64,000 nucleotides of DNA from Medicago truncatula (Eukaryota; Streptophyta; Magnoliopsida; Fabales; Fabaceae): assembly GCF_003473485.1 (NCBI RefSeq), contig NC_053045.1, positions 56,338,494-56,402,493 on the forward strand, written 5' to 3'. The position numbers and the translations under genes were made by a program. Below are positions 10,267-28,100 of this stretch, in pieces (positions within the stretch are counted from its first letter, which is position 1; each line of letters begins with the position of its first letter). The notes beneath the pieces are model-generated. The model did no database searches, was not told the DNA's origin, and was given only the letters and a program-made list of their open reading frames with translations.

Positions 10267-12646
10267 ATGTGTGTGCAAGAGGATGAACAAGTTGATCAAG
10301 ATAATAATAATATGGAGAAACTTGATAACAGAAGAATTTCATGGCCTTTGCATTGTGATCTTTTGCATGACCAGATGGATAATACAGAAAGAGACTCTTC
10401 TTTTAGAATTTCAAGTGACCAAATCAGTGCTCCTAATTCATTTCCTGTTAGTATTTGATTTCCTTCATCTTCTTTTTCTTTTGTTCCTTCTTGTTATGCC
10501 ATTTTTTCTTTCTTTTTTGTTCTTCTTTTCTTCCCCTATATTATATTATAAGCTAGTTTTGGATTTTTTTTTAAGATGATTTTCCAATAAGGCCTCTTAG
10601 ACTTTCATTATACTTAGGACATGTTTAGATTGACTTATGAAACTGTTTGAGAGAGCTTGTGAAAACAACTTTGACCTGCCTATAAGTTGTTTTGAGTTTT
10701 TTTTTCTTTTGTTTTAAATTCTTCTCTAATTATCTTTTTTATAAATTTGAAATTGATTTTTTCTTGTATGCTTCTTCTGTATCTTTGGTTGAAGAGAGGC
10801 TGCAAATGAAATTATGATTTTTAAGGGTTGCTTGACCTTGAAATTCTCTTAGAGATGATTTTCAAAGGCTATAGATGATGTTAGCCTTTGATATAAGATG
10901 TGATTAGTCTCTAGGGATGTATTTGTTAGCACAAATTGTTGATAAGATAAATGTAAATTGGAGTGTTTAATTAATTGCATTCATTTTCTAATTATAATAA
11001 CTTTGTGTACATTTTAGCTGGAAATAGGCTATAAGTATATCCAAAGCTTTTGATAGTTACTGTTATAGGCTAGAATTCTAATTTGCTTCTGCTTGTTTTG
11101 CCTTAGTTTGGCTTCGGTGTAATTCTCTTGTGTACATGGGTTTAGGTCCCAAAATCCTGACTTTTTAGTGTTTTTTGTGCCTTATCAAAAAAAAAAAAAG
11201 CTGGAAAGCATTTGTGAGGATACAGAGATTGCAGACAAAAAACAGAACCTGATAAATTTCGTCCCTACACTTCGGTCGGGGGAGTGGTCTGATATTGGAG
11301 GTCGCCCATACATGGAGGATACTCACATAAGCATTGAGGACTTGGCAAAGAAATTTGGTTACGATGCTGTTTGCGACGAAGCTATTTCCTTTTATGGTGT
11401 ATGCCATCTAACTGATTTTGTTAATTGCCTATTGTCATAAATTTTCTTTTATCTCTTACAACATGTTATCTCATTTTTGTGAGTATAAGATAGCAAAAGT
11501 GCATTCTTAACAAAATAAGGATAAACATATTTTAACAATGATTTAACATTAAAGGCAAATGGTATTCTGTGCAGGTATTTGATGGACATGGAGGGAAGAC
11601 TGCTGCGCAATTTGTTCGGGATCATCTTCCGAAGGTGATTGTTGAGGATGCTGACTTCCCTCTTGAACTCGAGAAGGTGGTCACAAGGTCATTTTTGGAG
11701 ACGGATTCAGAGTTTGCAAAAACATGCTCTATTGAGTCTTCCCTATCTTCTGGTACAACTGCTTTGACTGCAATTATATTTGGAAGGTAAGCACTCGTCT
11801 CCACCATTCTTTGCCACTGTATAACCATAAGATCATTTTGTGGAGAGTCGCACAACTTTGGGCCAGGTGCAATACCTACCTAGCCAAGATGCACAAACAC
11901 CAAACACAACATATATAAATATTGACCGCGGCTGTCCATTAGAGTTATAGTTGTGTTGGGGGAAAAATAATAATTTCTAATTGGATGCCTCTAAACGAGA
12001 TGTCTGACACATATCGTTATTTTTCTAGGGCATGCATAAAATCATAGCACCTTGTTTAATTATCATTCTTTTCCTGTACAGGTCTTTACTTGTAGCCAAT
12101 GCTGGGGACTGCAGGGCTGTTTTGTCCCGAGCTGGAGGGGTAATAGAATTGTCCAAAGATCATAGGCCTTTATGCATGAAAGAAAGGATGAGGATCGAGT
12201 CGCTTGGCGGATTTATTGATGATGGTTACTTGAATGGACAGCTAGGTGTGACGCGGGCTCTAGGCAACTGGCATCTTGAAGGAATGAAGGAAGTGAGTGG
12301 AAGAAATGGACCATTAAGTGCTGAGCCAGAACTTAAATTGATGACATTGACAAAAGATGACGAGTTTTTGATAATTGGAAGCGATGGAATATGGGATGTT
12401 TTTCGTAGCCAAAACGCTGTAGATTTTGCTAGAAGGAGGCTTCAAGAGCACAATGATGTGAAACAATGTTGCAAGGAAATAATAGGTGAAGCAATAAAGC
12501 GAGGAGCAACAGATAATTTAACTGTTGTGATGGTATGTTTTCAATCAGAACCACCACCACCTTTGGTTGTTGAAAGGCCTAACAGAGTCAGGAGAAGCAT
12601 ATCTGCTGAGGGACTTCAGAATCTTAAATACCTGTTAGAAAGATAG
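10267..12646 (+). CDS. Protein phosphatase 2C (PPM family)
   Basis: Exons 10267-10446, 11201-11398, 11575-11786 and 12082-12646 join in frame into 384 residues. PP2Cs are Mg/Mn-dependent Ser/Thr phosphatases. Visible motifs in order: RPYMEDTH (metal-binding motif), VFDGHGG at residues 127-133, ANAGDCRAV, GVTRALGNWH, FLIIGSDGIWDV and GATDNLTVVM, so the acidic metal ligands are present. The N-terminal 65 or so residues are acidic and low in complexity. The layout resembles the DBP1 and At2g33700-like plant PP2Cs as I recall them; the exact clade is inference. The start is the first ATG in the exon-1 frame. The exon-2 acceptor is unusual: the AG follows 13 A residues, but it is the one that keeps the frame. 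The gene is convergent with the Snu114 gene downstream. Confidence 0.93.
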
Positions 12647-13892
12647 ATTATTCTTCTCTGCAATGCCTTATTTTTGGTGACCTGAGATTATTATGTACAT
12701 AATTCATCTATGCTTTTATCTTGTGCTAATCAGTGATCACTGGTGGGGGTAGAGATAATAATGCACTTAGGTGCCAAATTTAAAATAAAAATGTATACTA
12801 TTGTATGATTGTTTTACCCATTGTTAGTGGGAAAGATAGACGTTAACTATATATATCATGAAGCGCACAATATTTTAACATTGTACTCTATTTATCGTTT
12901 ATTAAACTTTACTTAGGAGTCAAACACATCGCTGTATATGGACTCCATACTGGTTGTTTTCTTTTAATCCGATTTTTATCATATTCCTATGCTTTTGAGG
13001 ATTCTGATTTCTGTCAGTATAGCCAAAAACCAGTGCATAATTACTAGATTCACTTTCTTATTCTAGAAGGAAACTACACTTGACAACCAATTATCAAGGA
13101 GCCACTTGAGACACCAAATTGCCAAGTGGATTTGAAAAATGCATTTTCATGGTCCTAATTCCACATGATGGGTACAAATATGTGATACCAACATAACGGA
13201 CTCAGAGACCCATCCTGTGACAAACGTAGTCAAGTACGGGCCAAGGAATACATCAATGATCATTAAAATACCAAAAAGATGTTGAAATAGCTCAGTGAGA
13301 AGGAAACATGCCAAGGAATACATTTGTTTTTGCAATCATCAAATCAAAGACCTGAGAAAGCGATGTACATTATCGGAGCCTTATAGCAAATTCTCAAACT
13401 AAAAAACCAAGGGACAGACAAAATTATAAAGTGAAAGTGAGTGTCCTGCATTATCTAACTTTTTGCCTTTGACCCATGTCACAAGTATTACAGTAACCTT
13501 ATCTTAAATGGGTCATTCTTGATATATGTCAGTATGCAGACATTGAAAATACAAACTTTTTCATACTATCTTGATGGTTATATTGTTGGGGGATGCTACT
13601 ACTACAAAATCAATGATAACATAACAGAATTAGAGACAATATGCCCCCAACAGGCAATAAAAAACTTCTCCAGTTCCGTGAGAGACCATAATTGACTTCT
13701 ATCTGAATACCATTATAGCTAGCAGCAGTATGTTAAATAACTGTGTCAAATCCCGGCCAACTCCAAAAGCAACGAACTCATTGTTTGCTTGTATCATACA
13801 TACAATTTGCTTCCAGTTTCATAGTCTAAAGGTGGGAACTTCAAATTACACCCCAAATGAATATTAAACCGGACAGAAACATTTACGAAGAA
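12647..13892. other. Convergent 3' region between PP2C and Snu114 genes
   Basis: This holds the 3' untranslated sequence of the PP2C (AT-rich, 12650-12900) and of the minus-strand Snu114 gene (up to 13892). No further gene is seen. Confidence 0.45.
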
Positions 13893-19413
<5,521 letters not shown>

Positions 19414-19417
19414 GGTG

Positions 19418-19419
<2 letters not shown>

Positions 19420-19443
<24 letters not shown>
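19420..19443. repeat. (GA)n microsatellite in the Snu114 leader
   Basis: About ten GA units just upstream of the Snu114 start codon; on the transcribed strand this is a (CT)n tract in the 5' leader. CT-rich leaders are common in plant housekeeping genes. Confidence 0.85.
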
Positions 19444-19448
<5 letters not shown>

Positions 19449-19592
19449 ACCGGAGAAGAGAGAGTGTGGTTTTGAGCAGTGAGGGTTTTAGGGTATGAAA
19501 TGAGAGCTCAACACACACCAGAGAGGGAAATTGAAAGGGAAGACGAGATTTACACTGAATGGGCTAGGCCCAATACATGTATGGATGATATA

Positions 19593-19800
19593 TGACCCGT
19601 TTGAATTGACTTATTTTTGAGTTTATGCAAATAAATACGTTTTCATGTTTATTTATAAATTTTCATTAAAGATAATTGTATTTTCATAAGTTGTTTTTTC
19701 ATAAAATACTTTGATAAACTTATGAATGATTTATAAAAATTTATTTATTTATATAAGTTATTTTGCATTAACTCAGAAGAGTGTCGATTCAAACGGGCAC
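19593..19800. mobile_element. Probable hAT-type MITE
   Basis: The left end reads GACCCGTTTGAATTGAC and the right end, on the complement, reads GTGCCCGTTTGAATCGAC. Inverted similarity extends inward to TTATGCAAATAA/TTAATGCAAAATAA. The AT-rich body is about 200 bp. No exact target duplication is found. A related single-ended phrase (ACATGTTTAGATTGACTTATG) lies in PP2C intron 1 near 10620. Confidence 0.6.
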
Positions 19801-21391
19801 TCTTACACTTACCAACCCTAAAAAATATCAATTATAACTCTTTTCAAAATCATACTCATTCATTCAGGCCACCTTTTTTGAAATTGAAAAAGCGATAAGT
19901 TTTTTTAAATTAACTACCATATCGAAAGCGCTTAGGGAGCATTTGCCTTTTTCTGTAGGGAAATATATTATATATATTTGTACGCATCTTTAACACGTTG
20001 AGAACAAAATAACTAAAGAGAATAATTTGATAGATGTGATATGTTAGTGATAAATTTTTCTTTTTTTTTTTGCAAAATGTTAGTGATAAGTTATGGATCT
20101 AGGACTATAGATTTGAAGCTCATATGTGCAATTTTTGTATTTTTTTAATCAAATGTGTAAAATTTCAAAATTGTTAATCATTATTTATATAATTGAACAT
20201 GTATTTCTCACTATTTGTATTCTATCTAAATGATTTCATATCTATATGTGTAAAAAAAAACAAATATGTGAGTTAGGTTCCGATACTTCGTAAGATACTC
20301 TTAAATTACCCGCAAACAAAATTCTTACACATATATATATGTAGAATATTAGTCAATTCATTATCAACTAAATCTACATGAAATGACAATCATTTCATTA
20401 TTTTAAATCAAATCAACTTTATTTCGTTAATAAAAAATTGAATAATTTAGAGAATATGCAATGACCAAATATTATTTAAATCGTAAAGCCATTAAAAGAA
20501 ATAAATATACTTAGAGATCTTGGCTATGTGGTAAGAGTTTAATCTTCTAATATTAAGGTATATAGTTTAAATTTTATGGTTGCAAAATGATCATCACTCC
20601 AATCCAATAAGACCATTTAGCGTTAATAAGGGTAGCCACATCCCTGACAATTGATTAGGATAAGATGATATAACCATCATTTTCTATTAAAAAAAAAAAA
20701 CATTTGATGTGAACATATTTTAAAATCATATGTATATGACTCGTCCTCTTTTTGGCAGATACATGAACTTGCTATAAAATTAAACTTCATTTTATTTTCA
20801 TAAAAAAAATTGAACACAAATATCCTCTTAAAAGTTTGATTGTACATGTATTTATCATCCAATAAATTATGAGTCGTTACATCTAGTTAATCACACGATT
20901 TAAACTTCAAAATTAAAAAAAAAAAAAAAAATTAAAAAATAAAAGAAGTTCACGTGACCCCTTGACTTGATCCCAAATTCTTCTCTTCCAACACTAACCA
21001 CCACCACGCAGATAGGATGCAAAGGTAAATAAGATCTCTTACGTGAACGTGATTCGTTATTACTACTGACCTTTGATAGATATATCCAACAACTCGCTCA
21101 TATCTGGATATTGATCTTGATCCAACGTACATATAGAAAACATTTATCTTTGTTTATTGTTCTAGCAGCATGCATGATACATAAACACCATGAGTAAGTA
21201 GCATAATAACCACACAATAATATATAGAAATGGCATAATAACCACACACTTAATATATAGTAAAAATACATATAGGGAGAAGGGGAAACTATATAAATTT
21301 ATTCGATTCACCAATACACTACCCATAGTCCCATATAGATCAGGAAAAGTTATTAGTAATATTCACCATACAACCACATATTCATATGCAA
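19801..21391. other. Intergenic AT-rich
   Basis: No gene recognised. Long A and T runs occur at 20050, 20690 and 20910. 20513-20640 has a weak tRNA-like order (TTGGCTATGTGGTAAGAG then TAGTTTAAATTTT) that may be a very old SINE-like relic. Confidence 0.35.
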
Positions 21392-21604
21392 TCAGCGATG
21401 GTGATGGTGATGGTGTGGAGGGTGACCATGTGGCCCAGGAGGACTACCAAGTGGAGGTGGCTGAGAACCAGGTGGAGGTGTTGGGCCTTGTGGCGGGTTA
21501 GGAGGTGGATGAACATGCGGCGGATGAGCTGGTCCGGGAGGATGTGGACCCGGTGGTCCAGGATGGTGAGAACCCGAGCCTGCCGGTGGAGGTGGATTGC
21601 GCAT
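21392..21604 (-). CDS. Small Pro/Gly/His-rich protein, possibly a last exon
   Basis: A 70-residue open frame starts MRNPPPPAGSGSHHPGPPGP and ends in a run of His plus Arg. The composition is almost wholly Pro, Gly and His, with PPG, PHPPG and PPP repeats, unlike the surrounding AT-rich DNA. The reading upstream of the ATG is KKATIARN with an in-frame stop 11 codons above. The style recalls secreted proline-rich legume peptides, whose signal peptide sits on an earlier exon, but I could not find such an exon. His-rich ends may bind metal; this is inference. The plus-strand frame opposite is only its shadow. It could be a real gene, a terminal exon or a relic. Confidence 0.45.
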   Translation of the reverse strand: MRNPPPPAGSGSHHPGPPGPHPPGPAHPPHVHPPPNPPQGPTPPPGSQPPPLGSPPGPHGHPPHHHHHHR

Positions 21605-21699
21605 ATTTCTCGCAATAGTAGCTTTCTTCGTTTTTCAGCGATGAGACGAACCACACTTGTTTTTACCTTATGGAAATATAATTGGTGAACCAATGAATC

Positions 21700-22928
21700 A
21701 AAACAACGACTATATTTGTAGGACTCAAGAGAAAACTCTAGTCTTTTACTATCTATCGGTCAAACCACAAGTAGTTGGGTAACTAACATTCATACATATA
21801 TCATGATGGTTAAAAAAAGCTTTAACATGTCACCTGGTCATGCGTGTAGTAACACAATTAAGTTTGAAAATAGGATTGATTTAACGTTTGTATGAGTTTA
21901 ATGTGATAAATCAAAAGGTAAAATTGTTCATAAAATGTTCCGCTCAACTTAACTCATTTGTTAAGGGATAATGCACAATTTCTGCAGGGACGGGGGACAC
22001 CCTATTTATTTATCTTAAAAAATGTGAATTTCTCCAGCCACTAGATTACTTGACCAAAAAAAAAATTGTTCATGAAATATATATTTTCTCTATAATTTAA
22101 TTTGTTTGTTTTATCCTTTGTATCTCTGTACGTGGTTTTCTTTTGAGAATTTTTTTCTCACCTTATTAGATTTTTGCACACTCTTAGATTATTTCTTTTT
22201 TTCATTTCTTTTTTTAATAGATGAAATTACAAGGACATTATATATTCATACACATAAGTAAATGTTGGATTTAAACTCCGATCATAACGTCTGATCTTAC
22301 AATTTTGACATTTTTTAACAGCTGAGCTACGATTTATGAACCTGAATTTCTTATTTTACCTCGTTTGAATTATATAATCCGAACTATTTTTACCATATTT
22401 CAAATTATATAATCCGAATCTCATAAAAACTATAAAAACAATACCTAACAAATTTTCTTGGTTCCTTCAAATTTTATTTCTACACGTTTCGACAAAGAAA
22501 ATCCTAGAAAATTTTATATATATTCGGATTATATAATATCAAATGTCTAAAACCCTTCAATAGAACAATTAAATTACTTAAATTGTGTGAATTCAATCGG
22601 CCATTAAATTGCGTGACGAAAAAATGAGTAAAAATCAATCATTTGATTAAAATGATTACATTTTTTTTTTTATATACAATTGATTTTTGTTACCTTGTTA
22701 TATGTGCAAAGTTTTATTGTCATTTACCTTCTTTATTGGAAACATTTGAGACACATAATTTGTGTTTTGTCCTCTTAGCCGAATTTTTCTATACACAAGT
22801 GCCGCGATTGAACTTATCATCACTTACTTACTTAAGAGATTCAAGTTCATAAACTCATTTCTTTTTTTGGAATGACCAATTTATAATCCCACCCATACAC
22901 ACCATTTAGAAATCTCAAAAATTGAATA
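21700..22928. other. Intergenic AT-rich
   Basis: No gene seen. On the minus strand 22217-22335 reads TAGCTCAGCTGTTA then GAGTTTAAATCC, a tRNA-like box A and box B order, so it may be an older relative of the SINE family. 21948-22010 has TTAACTCATTTGTTAAGGG and a poorly preserved box B. Confidence 0.35.
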
Positions 22929-23223
22929 CTACCATCGTCCTTAATTATAGGACCCTTTTGAAAAAATAACATGAATTAAGATAGTGGATATTTGTATTAA
23001 ATATGTTTGTAATTACTATTGTTTTTACAATTTTATCCTTTATGAGAGAGGGTTGGTTTATGTTTTCAACATGTTATTTACTGGTGATTGAAGAAAAAGA
23101 TGTATAATAAATAGAGGCATGTATGTAAAGAAATAATTAATATAGTTGGAAATAGCAAAAAGATCTTATAAGAAGGGACAAAAAAAATTCTCAAAAGAGT
23201 GTTATAATTAGGGACGGAGGTAA
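22929..23223. mobile_element. Stowaway-type (Tc1/mariner) MITE
   Basis: The left end CTACCATCGTCCTTAATTAT and the right end, read on the complement, TTACCTCCGTCCCTAATTAT form matching inverted ends that resemble the Stowaway consensus CTCCCTCCGTCCC. TA dinucleotides flank both sides (22927-22928 and 23224-23225), as expected for the family. The body is AT-rich with no coding potential. Confidence 0.78.
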
Positions 23224-23402
23224 TATATTTTAATAATGGACGTGCTCATGGAATGTTGCCGAAAAAAGTAATTGGTAATTTTTTTATTTTTTTTTTGGTG
23301 CAAAGGTAATTGGTGCTCATAGAATATATGCCATAAAGTTTAAAATATAAAATATCCTACAAAAATTCCCTAAAAATAATATTCTAAATTTTTCCTTTTC
23401 CT

Positions 23403-24320
23403 TTTTTTTTTTGATAAAATTAAACTTTTTTTTAAAAAACAAAAATGAATTATACTAACACTCATACCGCAATTGTCACAGCACAATCATACTCAACAGT
23501 CAGTCGATGCCCATACATAAGAGCGGATTCAACCACCAACTATGAATACCGAAGCTAAAAACAACATTACTAACTTTCAACCAACACAAGGAATATGATT
23601 TTACTTTATCTAACATATGTGGTGAGAGCTTTGTTTGTTCTTAAATAACATGTCATTCCGATCATTCCATATAATCCAAACACATAGGAGCCATATAAGG
23701 TGAAAAATGATATATGCGGTTTTAAACCACCAGCATAATGGATAAATTGCGAGAAATTGTCTGAAATAACCTGAGATTCAACCCCTTCAACTCTGAGCCA
23801 CGCCCGCACTAACGACCAAAGCGCACCATAAGATGGACAAGTCAGAAACAGATGATTCAAGTCCTCAACATGCCCACACCCGGCACAACACAATCGCGCC
23901 TCCATTGATATGATCCCACGATTTGTCAAATTCTCTTTAGTAGGTAAACGATCCCTCGGTAAACACCACGCAAAAACAGATACTTTAAGAGATATCTGTT
24001 TATGCCAAATTAACTTTAAATTTTGATGTAAATGGGGTTGTTCCTGCGCCTTCAGTAAGTCATACACACCACGGACCGAGTACCCACCATTCTGGTTCGG
24101 TAACCAAAGCCACCTGTCATAAGAAGAATCTTGCAAAGTAATCGTGAGTAATAGTTCCCTACACCCCTCTACCAATTCTTCCTCCCAAACCCACAAACGA
24201 TGTCGCCACTGCCACGCCTCCCCGCCAACCTCCACACCCAACAAGAACATGTTCCTCACCGTGACTGCCTTGCTAACAACCAAGTCATATAGGTGTCTAA
24301 AACGCACACACCACGGAGAA
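23403..24320 (-). mobile_element. LINE (L1-type) 3' fragment with zf-RVT domain
   Basis: On minus the order is RFRHLYDL, a W-rich stretch (WQWRHRLWVWEEELVEG), DRWLWLPNQNGGYSVRGVYDLL, then the zf-RVT core ISLKVSVFAWCLPRDRLPTK, CCAGCGHVEDLNHLFLTCP and a C-terminal LIWLLCVWIIWNDRNDMLFK. The last part is in a different frame from the first, with a single frame change near 23709. Zinc ligands of the zf-RVT motif are present. The 3' end on minus is an A-run at about 23403-23413. It is 5'-truncated, as is usual for LINE insertions. I could not find its target duplication. Confidence 0.85.
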
Positions 24321-25030
24321 AAAAAACATAACTTAAAAAAACATAACTTATATATTTTTTTTATACTTACCTATATTCAAATTTCAAAATTATCAAGCCT
24401 CATACGAGAATCGAAAAATTAACAAAATAAAAGAAAATTATATTGCAAATATTAGATGCATAGTGTATGATGAAACTATAAGTGCTATGTTCAATTTTTA
24501 CTTTTTTTTTCACATGTCAAAGATATCTTCCAACATCTTAATATTCATATTTAGGCCGCAAACCTATGTTATAAAACTTAACAATTTATGTCTTGGTGAA
24601 CTTAGTTCAATTGGTAGAGATAACGCATAATATATGCAATGTGTAAAGTTCGAACATGACCAAAAAAAAACTCGACAATTTCTATTTTTTTTTTTGTTTT
24701 GTTTGAGGAATACTTTAAATTTCTAACAAAAAAAAAAAAAAACAAATTGCACTATTTAAGCTTGTTATTGCCTTAGTAAGTAAAAAGTTATAATAGATAA
24801 AATCAAAATCCAGACACCGTAATTGACGTCATATATATACATTCATCTTTATCTCTTTTAGTATCTTTATCTTTTTCATTTAAAAAATAGACATATAAAC
24901 TAAGTGGACATTTATTTGAGAATGAAAATTTAGATGTAAACTAAGAAAATTCGGAAAGAATTGATTGAGTGAATGAAGAAAAAACTGAAAGTTGGTCAGC
25001 TTTCCATTTTGATCACTCATCAAGCAATAA
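24321..25030. other. Intergenic AT-rich, upstream of RING gene
   Basis: Apart from the SINE-like copy at 24592, nothing is recognised. The pyrimidine-rich tract at 25055-25150, with (CT)n at about 25096-25112, is probably the RING gene's 5' leader. Confidence 0.4.
24592..24670 (+). repeat. SINE-like copy, diverged
   Basis: TTGGTGAACTTAGTTCAATTGGTA (shown abbreviated), then GCATAATATATGCAA, then AGTTCGAACAT and an A-run match the order of the better copies. Box B has lost its G-rich stem. ACAATTT occurs on both sides (about 24581 and 24673) and may be a short target duplication. Confidence 0.55.
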
Positions 25031-25167
25031 TCAATAAGCAATAGACATACATCAACATCTTCTTCTTCTTCGTCACTTCCTCTTCCTCTTATCTTTCTCT
25101 CTCTCTCTCTCTTTGACCCCTCTGCGACTTACTTTTTGCACCCCCTCTTTCTCTTTCCCTCTGTAAC

Positions 25168-28100
25168 ATGGGTTCCACCTCTAGTCGACTTGGTTCTCGC
25201 TCTTCTTCTTCTTCTACTCAAAGGGTCAACAACAACCATCGCTTCAGATTCTCTTCCTTTCTCTGTGGTGCTTCCACCTCTCGCTCCATTTCTCAGGTAC
25301 CCATTTTCTTTTTTCTATTCACCTTCACTTTTTCAATTCAAAAGTATTCCATTTTTTTTAAAATCTCTGTTCATTCATCCGATCCCCTTTTTTATTCATA
25401 TGATCAAAACAATACATGTAGTGATTATCATAGTTGGTGATGATTATATAATCTCATAAATTTTCAATTGATTCATACTATTTGACATATATGAGCTTAT
25501 TCAATGAAGTTATTTGATGATGCCAATGATATCATTATCTGTTAGAAATATTGAAAAATTAAATTTTTACATGTTACAAGTTTATTTTAATTGTTTATTC
25601 ATTCAATGGAAAGTAGTGACACACCTTTACTTTCCATGGAATTGTAGAGGGATGTTGATTACCTATGAAGCACAGACAAAACACTGACACAACACAACAC
25701 TGACACGTCGTCACCGGTAGTAATCGAAAAGATTGTCATAATTGAATGTAAGTACGTGTGTCGGTGTCAAACACCAGACGCACTTTCGATTAGAAGTGTT
25801 AGTGATACATAGTTGATTGCCACTGATTTATTTATCTAAGCGTCTGTTTAAAGATGAATTTAAAAAATTATGTTTTTTTTGTTACTAGTCGAATTCTCAC
25901 AAGGTAAATAGAGTGTACAAGAAATGTTGTCAATTGCAGATAGTGGAAATTAGCGGTTTGTTCAAATTCCACTGCACAATCTATTTGACAACATACTGTA
26001 CTAAACAGTGTATCGCAGAACAATAGCGATTTGTTTAAATTCCACTCTGATATAGTGCTCTAGCTGCCATTTAGCAATGTTGTGTATAACTATGACATGT
26101 AAATTTATGCCCTTAAACATGCAGTAATTCGAGGATGGTTGTTAAATAGATATTCAGAGATTGGCTCATTAAGTAAGTGATATTTCTACTTCTTTTTTTG
26201 TAGATGGAAGGACATCAATATGAAGAACTTCAGGTTGATCCAGCTAGAGATTTTGATGATGAAATTCAGAAACTCGCTGATGAGTCGACATTATCAGGTG
26301 CAGAAGAAGCTAGATTTAGGTTTTGTGCTCAAGCTGAAAGTTCAACCTCGACCGATACGGGAACTGGGTTCCGTGAGAATGCTACTGTTGAAGGTTCTTT
26401 TGGAAATGTTGCTACAAGTAGTCAGAGGAACTGCTTGTCTGAACAAAAGGAGCTAGTCCCTCCTTATCAGGTAAGTTCTGGTCATAGCCATCCTGAATCA
26501 TATAGTGATAGCAACAACGCAGCTAGTACTTCATTTGTTGAACAGAAATCTTCAGATCCAGTCTCTCTCTCTGTTAATGATTCTGCTAACAAGGATAGAA
26601 TCAATAATGTTGATGATCCAGTGCTTAGTGGCGTCTCTCGAATATCTCATGAGACCGTGCGTCCAAGGAGCCCAATCTCTCAAGAGTACGGAAATTCAAG
26701 TTCTGGTGAAATTTCTGTTGAGATCAACACAGATGCTGGCATATCTATCCATAGTTCTTCCATTCCTGTTTCTCAAGCTTCTAATACTCTACCAGCTTCT
26801 CAAGTGCCAGAAGATGGAGCTCGTCACGAAACATTACCTTCAGGTTTAGGTATTCTTGTGTCCAACCGGGAAATAGTACATGGAAATGATGGTCTGTTTC
26901 AAGTTGATGTGGTCGCAATATCTTCCAACATTTTGTCTGGCAGCAATGGAGATGCCGATGATCATGACGCCAGAAGGAATAGTAGAAGATTATTTTGGGA
27001 TGCTTTTTCACAACGCAGTTCTAGAAGGCTTGGTGATTCTCCAACCATCGTTTTCTCTTCTGGAGGCACTGATGATTTGGGATCTCATGATCGGTGGCAT
27101 GTTGATTTTGATGAGGATTTATCAAATTATGGTGTTGGGGGTGCGTCTGGACATAGGGGCAGCAGAATTCACAGATTGAATGAAAGAGTGCGAAACTCAA
27201 GATCTGAGGTGATTCTGAACATTTGAAGTATTTTTTTGAAAGTTGCGTATGTCACTAGTCCTTGCATTTTTTAACTGGGTGTGTGATCCCTTGCATGTTA
27301 CTTAAGTTGTTTACTTAACTAATACAGATCTGGGAAAGGCTTCGTGGTGGCCTTGATGAGATTGGTCGGTTGAACACTTCATGTCCATTAGGACTCCATG
27401 CAGACGGTATGTGCTCGTGCGAGTCATTCCCAATGGCTGAGGAATCTAGCACTCGATCAAGTATTTCAAGAATAGTCATGCTGGCTGAAGCTCTTTTTGA
27501 GGTTTTAACCTTGTCTCAATTGTCATATGTTGTTTTTCTTGCATAATTAACTCCATGCATCTATAGTTCATTGCTTTAAATTTTCAGAATTTAGTTTAAT
27601 CCCAGTTCTTGATGAGTGTCAGTTGGTTAAATCTAACTATGATATACCATTGATAGGATAGTGTGAACTTACATCACAAAATGTTGGTAGGCATGTGCTA
27701 ATGCTATTATTACTTGTTATGTTAGCCTCATATGTTTGTGCATAAAGAACTTTGGTTTGCATGGTGAACATTCATTATTCATAACCGTTTCGAATCTATT
27801 ATTTTCTGGTCACCTGAAATGTCTCTCATTAGACCTAAATAATTGTTTGGCCCAAAATGATTCTGTACCTTGCCATTGGGACCATGAGAAGTCTGATATG
27901 TGGACCAAAACCAATTTGCTCAGCACCATATTTTTCCACCGCAGGTTTTAGATGAAATCCATCGGCAACCTGGATCCCAGTCCCTATCCACCTCACTCCC
28001 TGCACCTGAATCAGTCGTGGACTCTTTCCCTCTGAAGTCTCACAAAAAGGTTGATGCAGCTGATGGAGGCAATGATGCTGAACAGTAAGTTCTTTGATCA

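Noticed and set aside
21386-21693. Open frames overlapping the Pro/His-rich frame on both strands
   Set aside because: Shadows of the same GC-rich repeat; only the minus frame with Pro/His bias is coherent.
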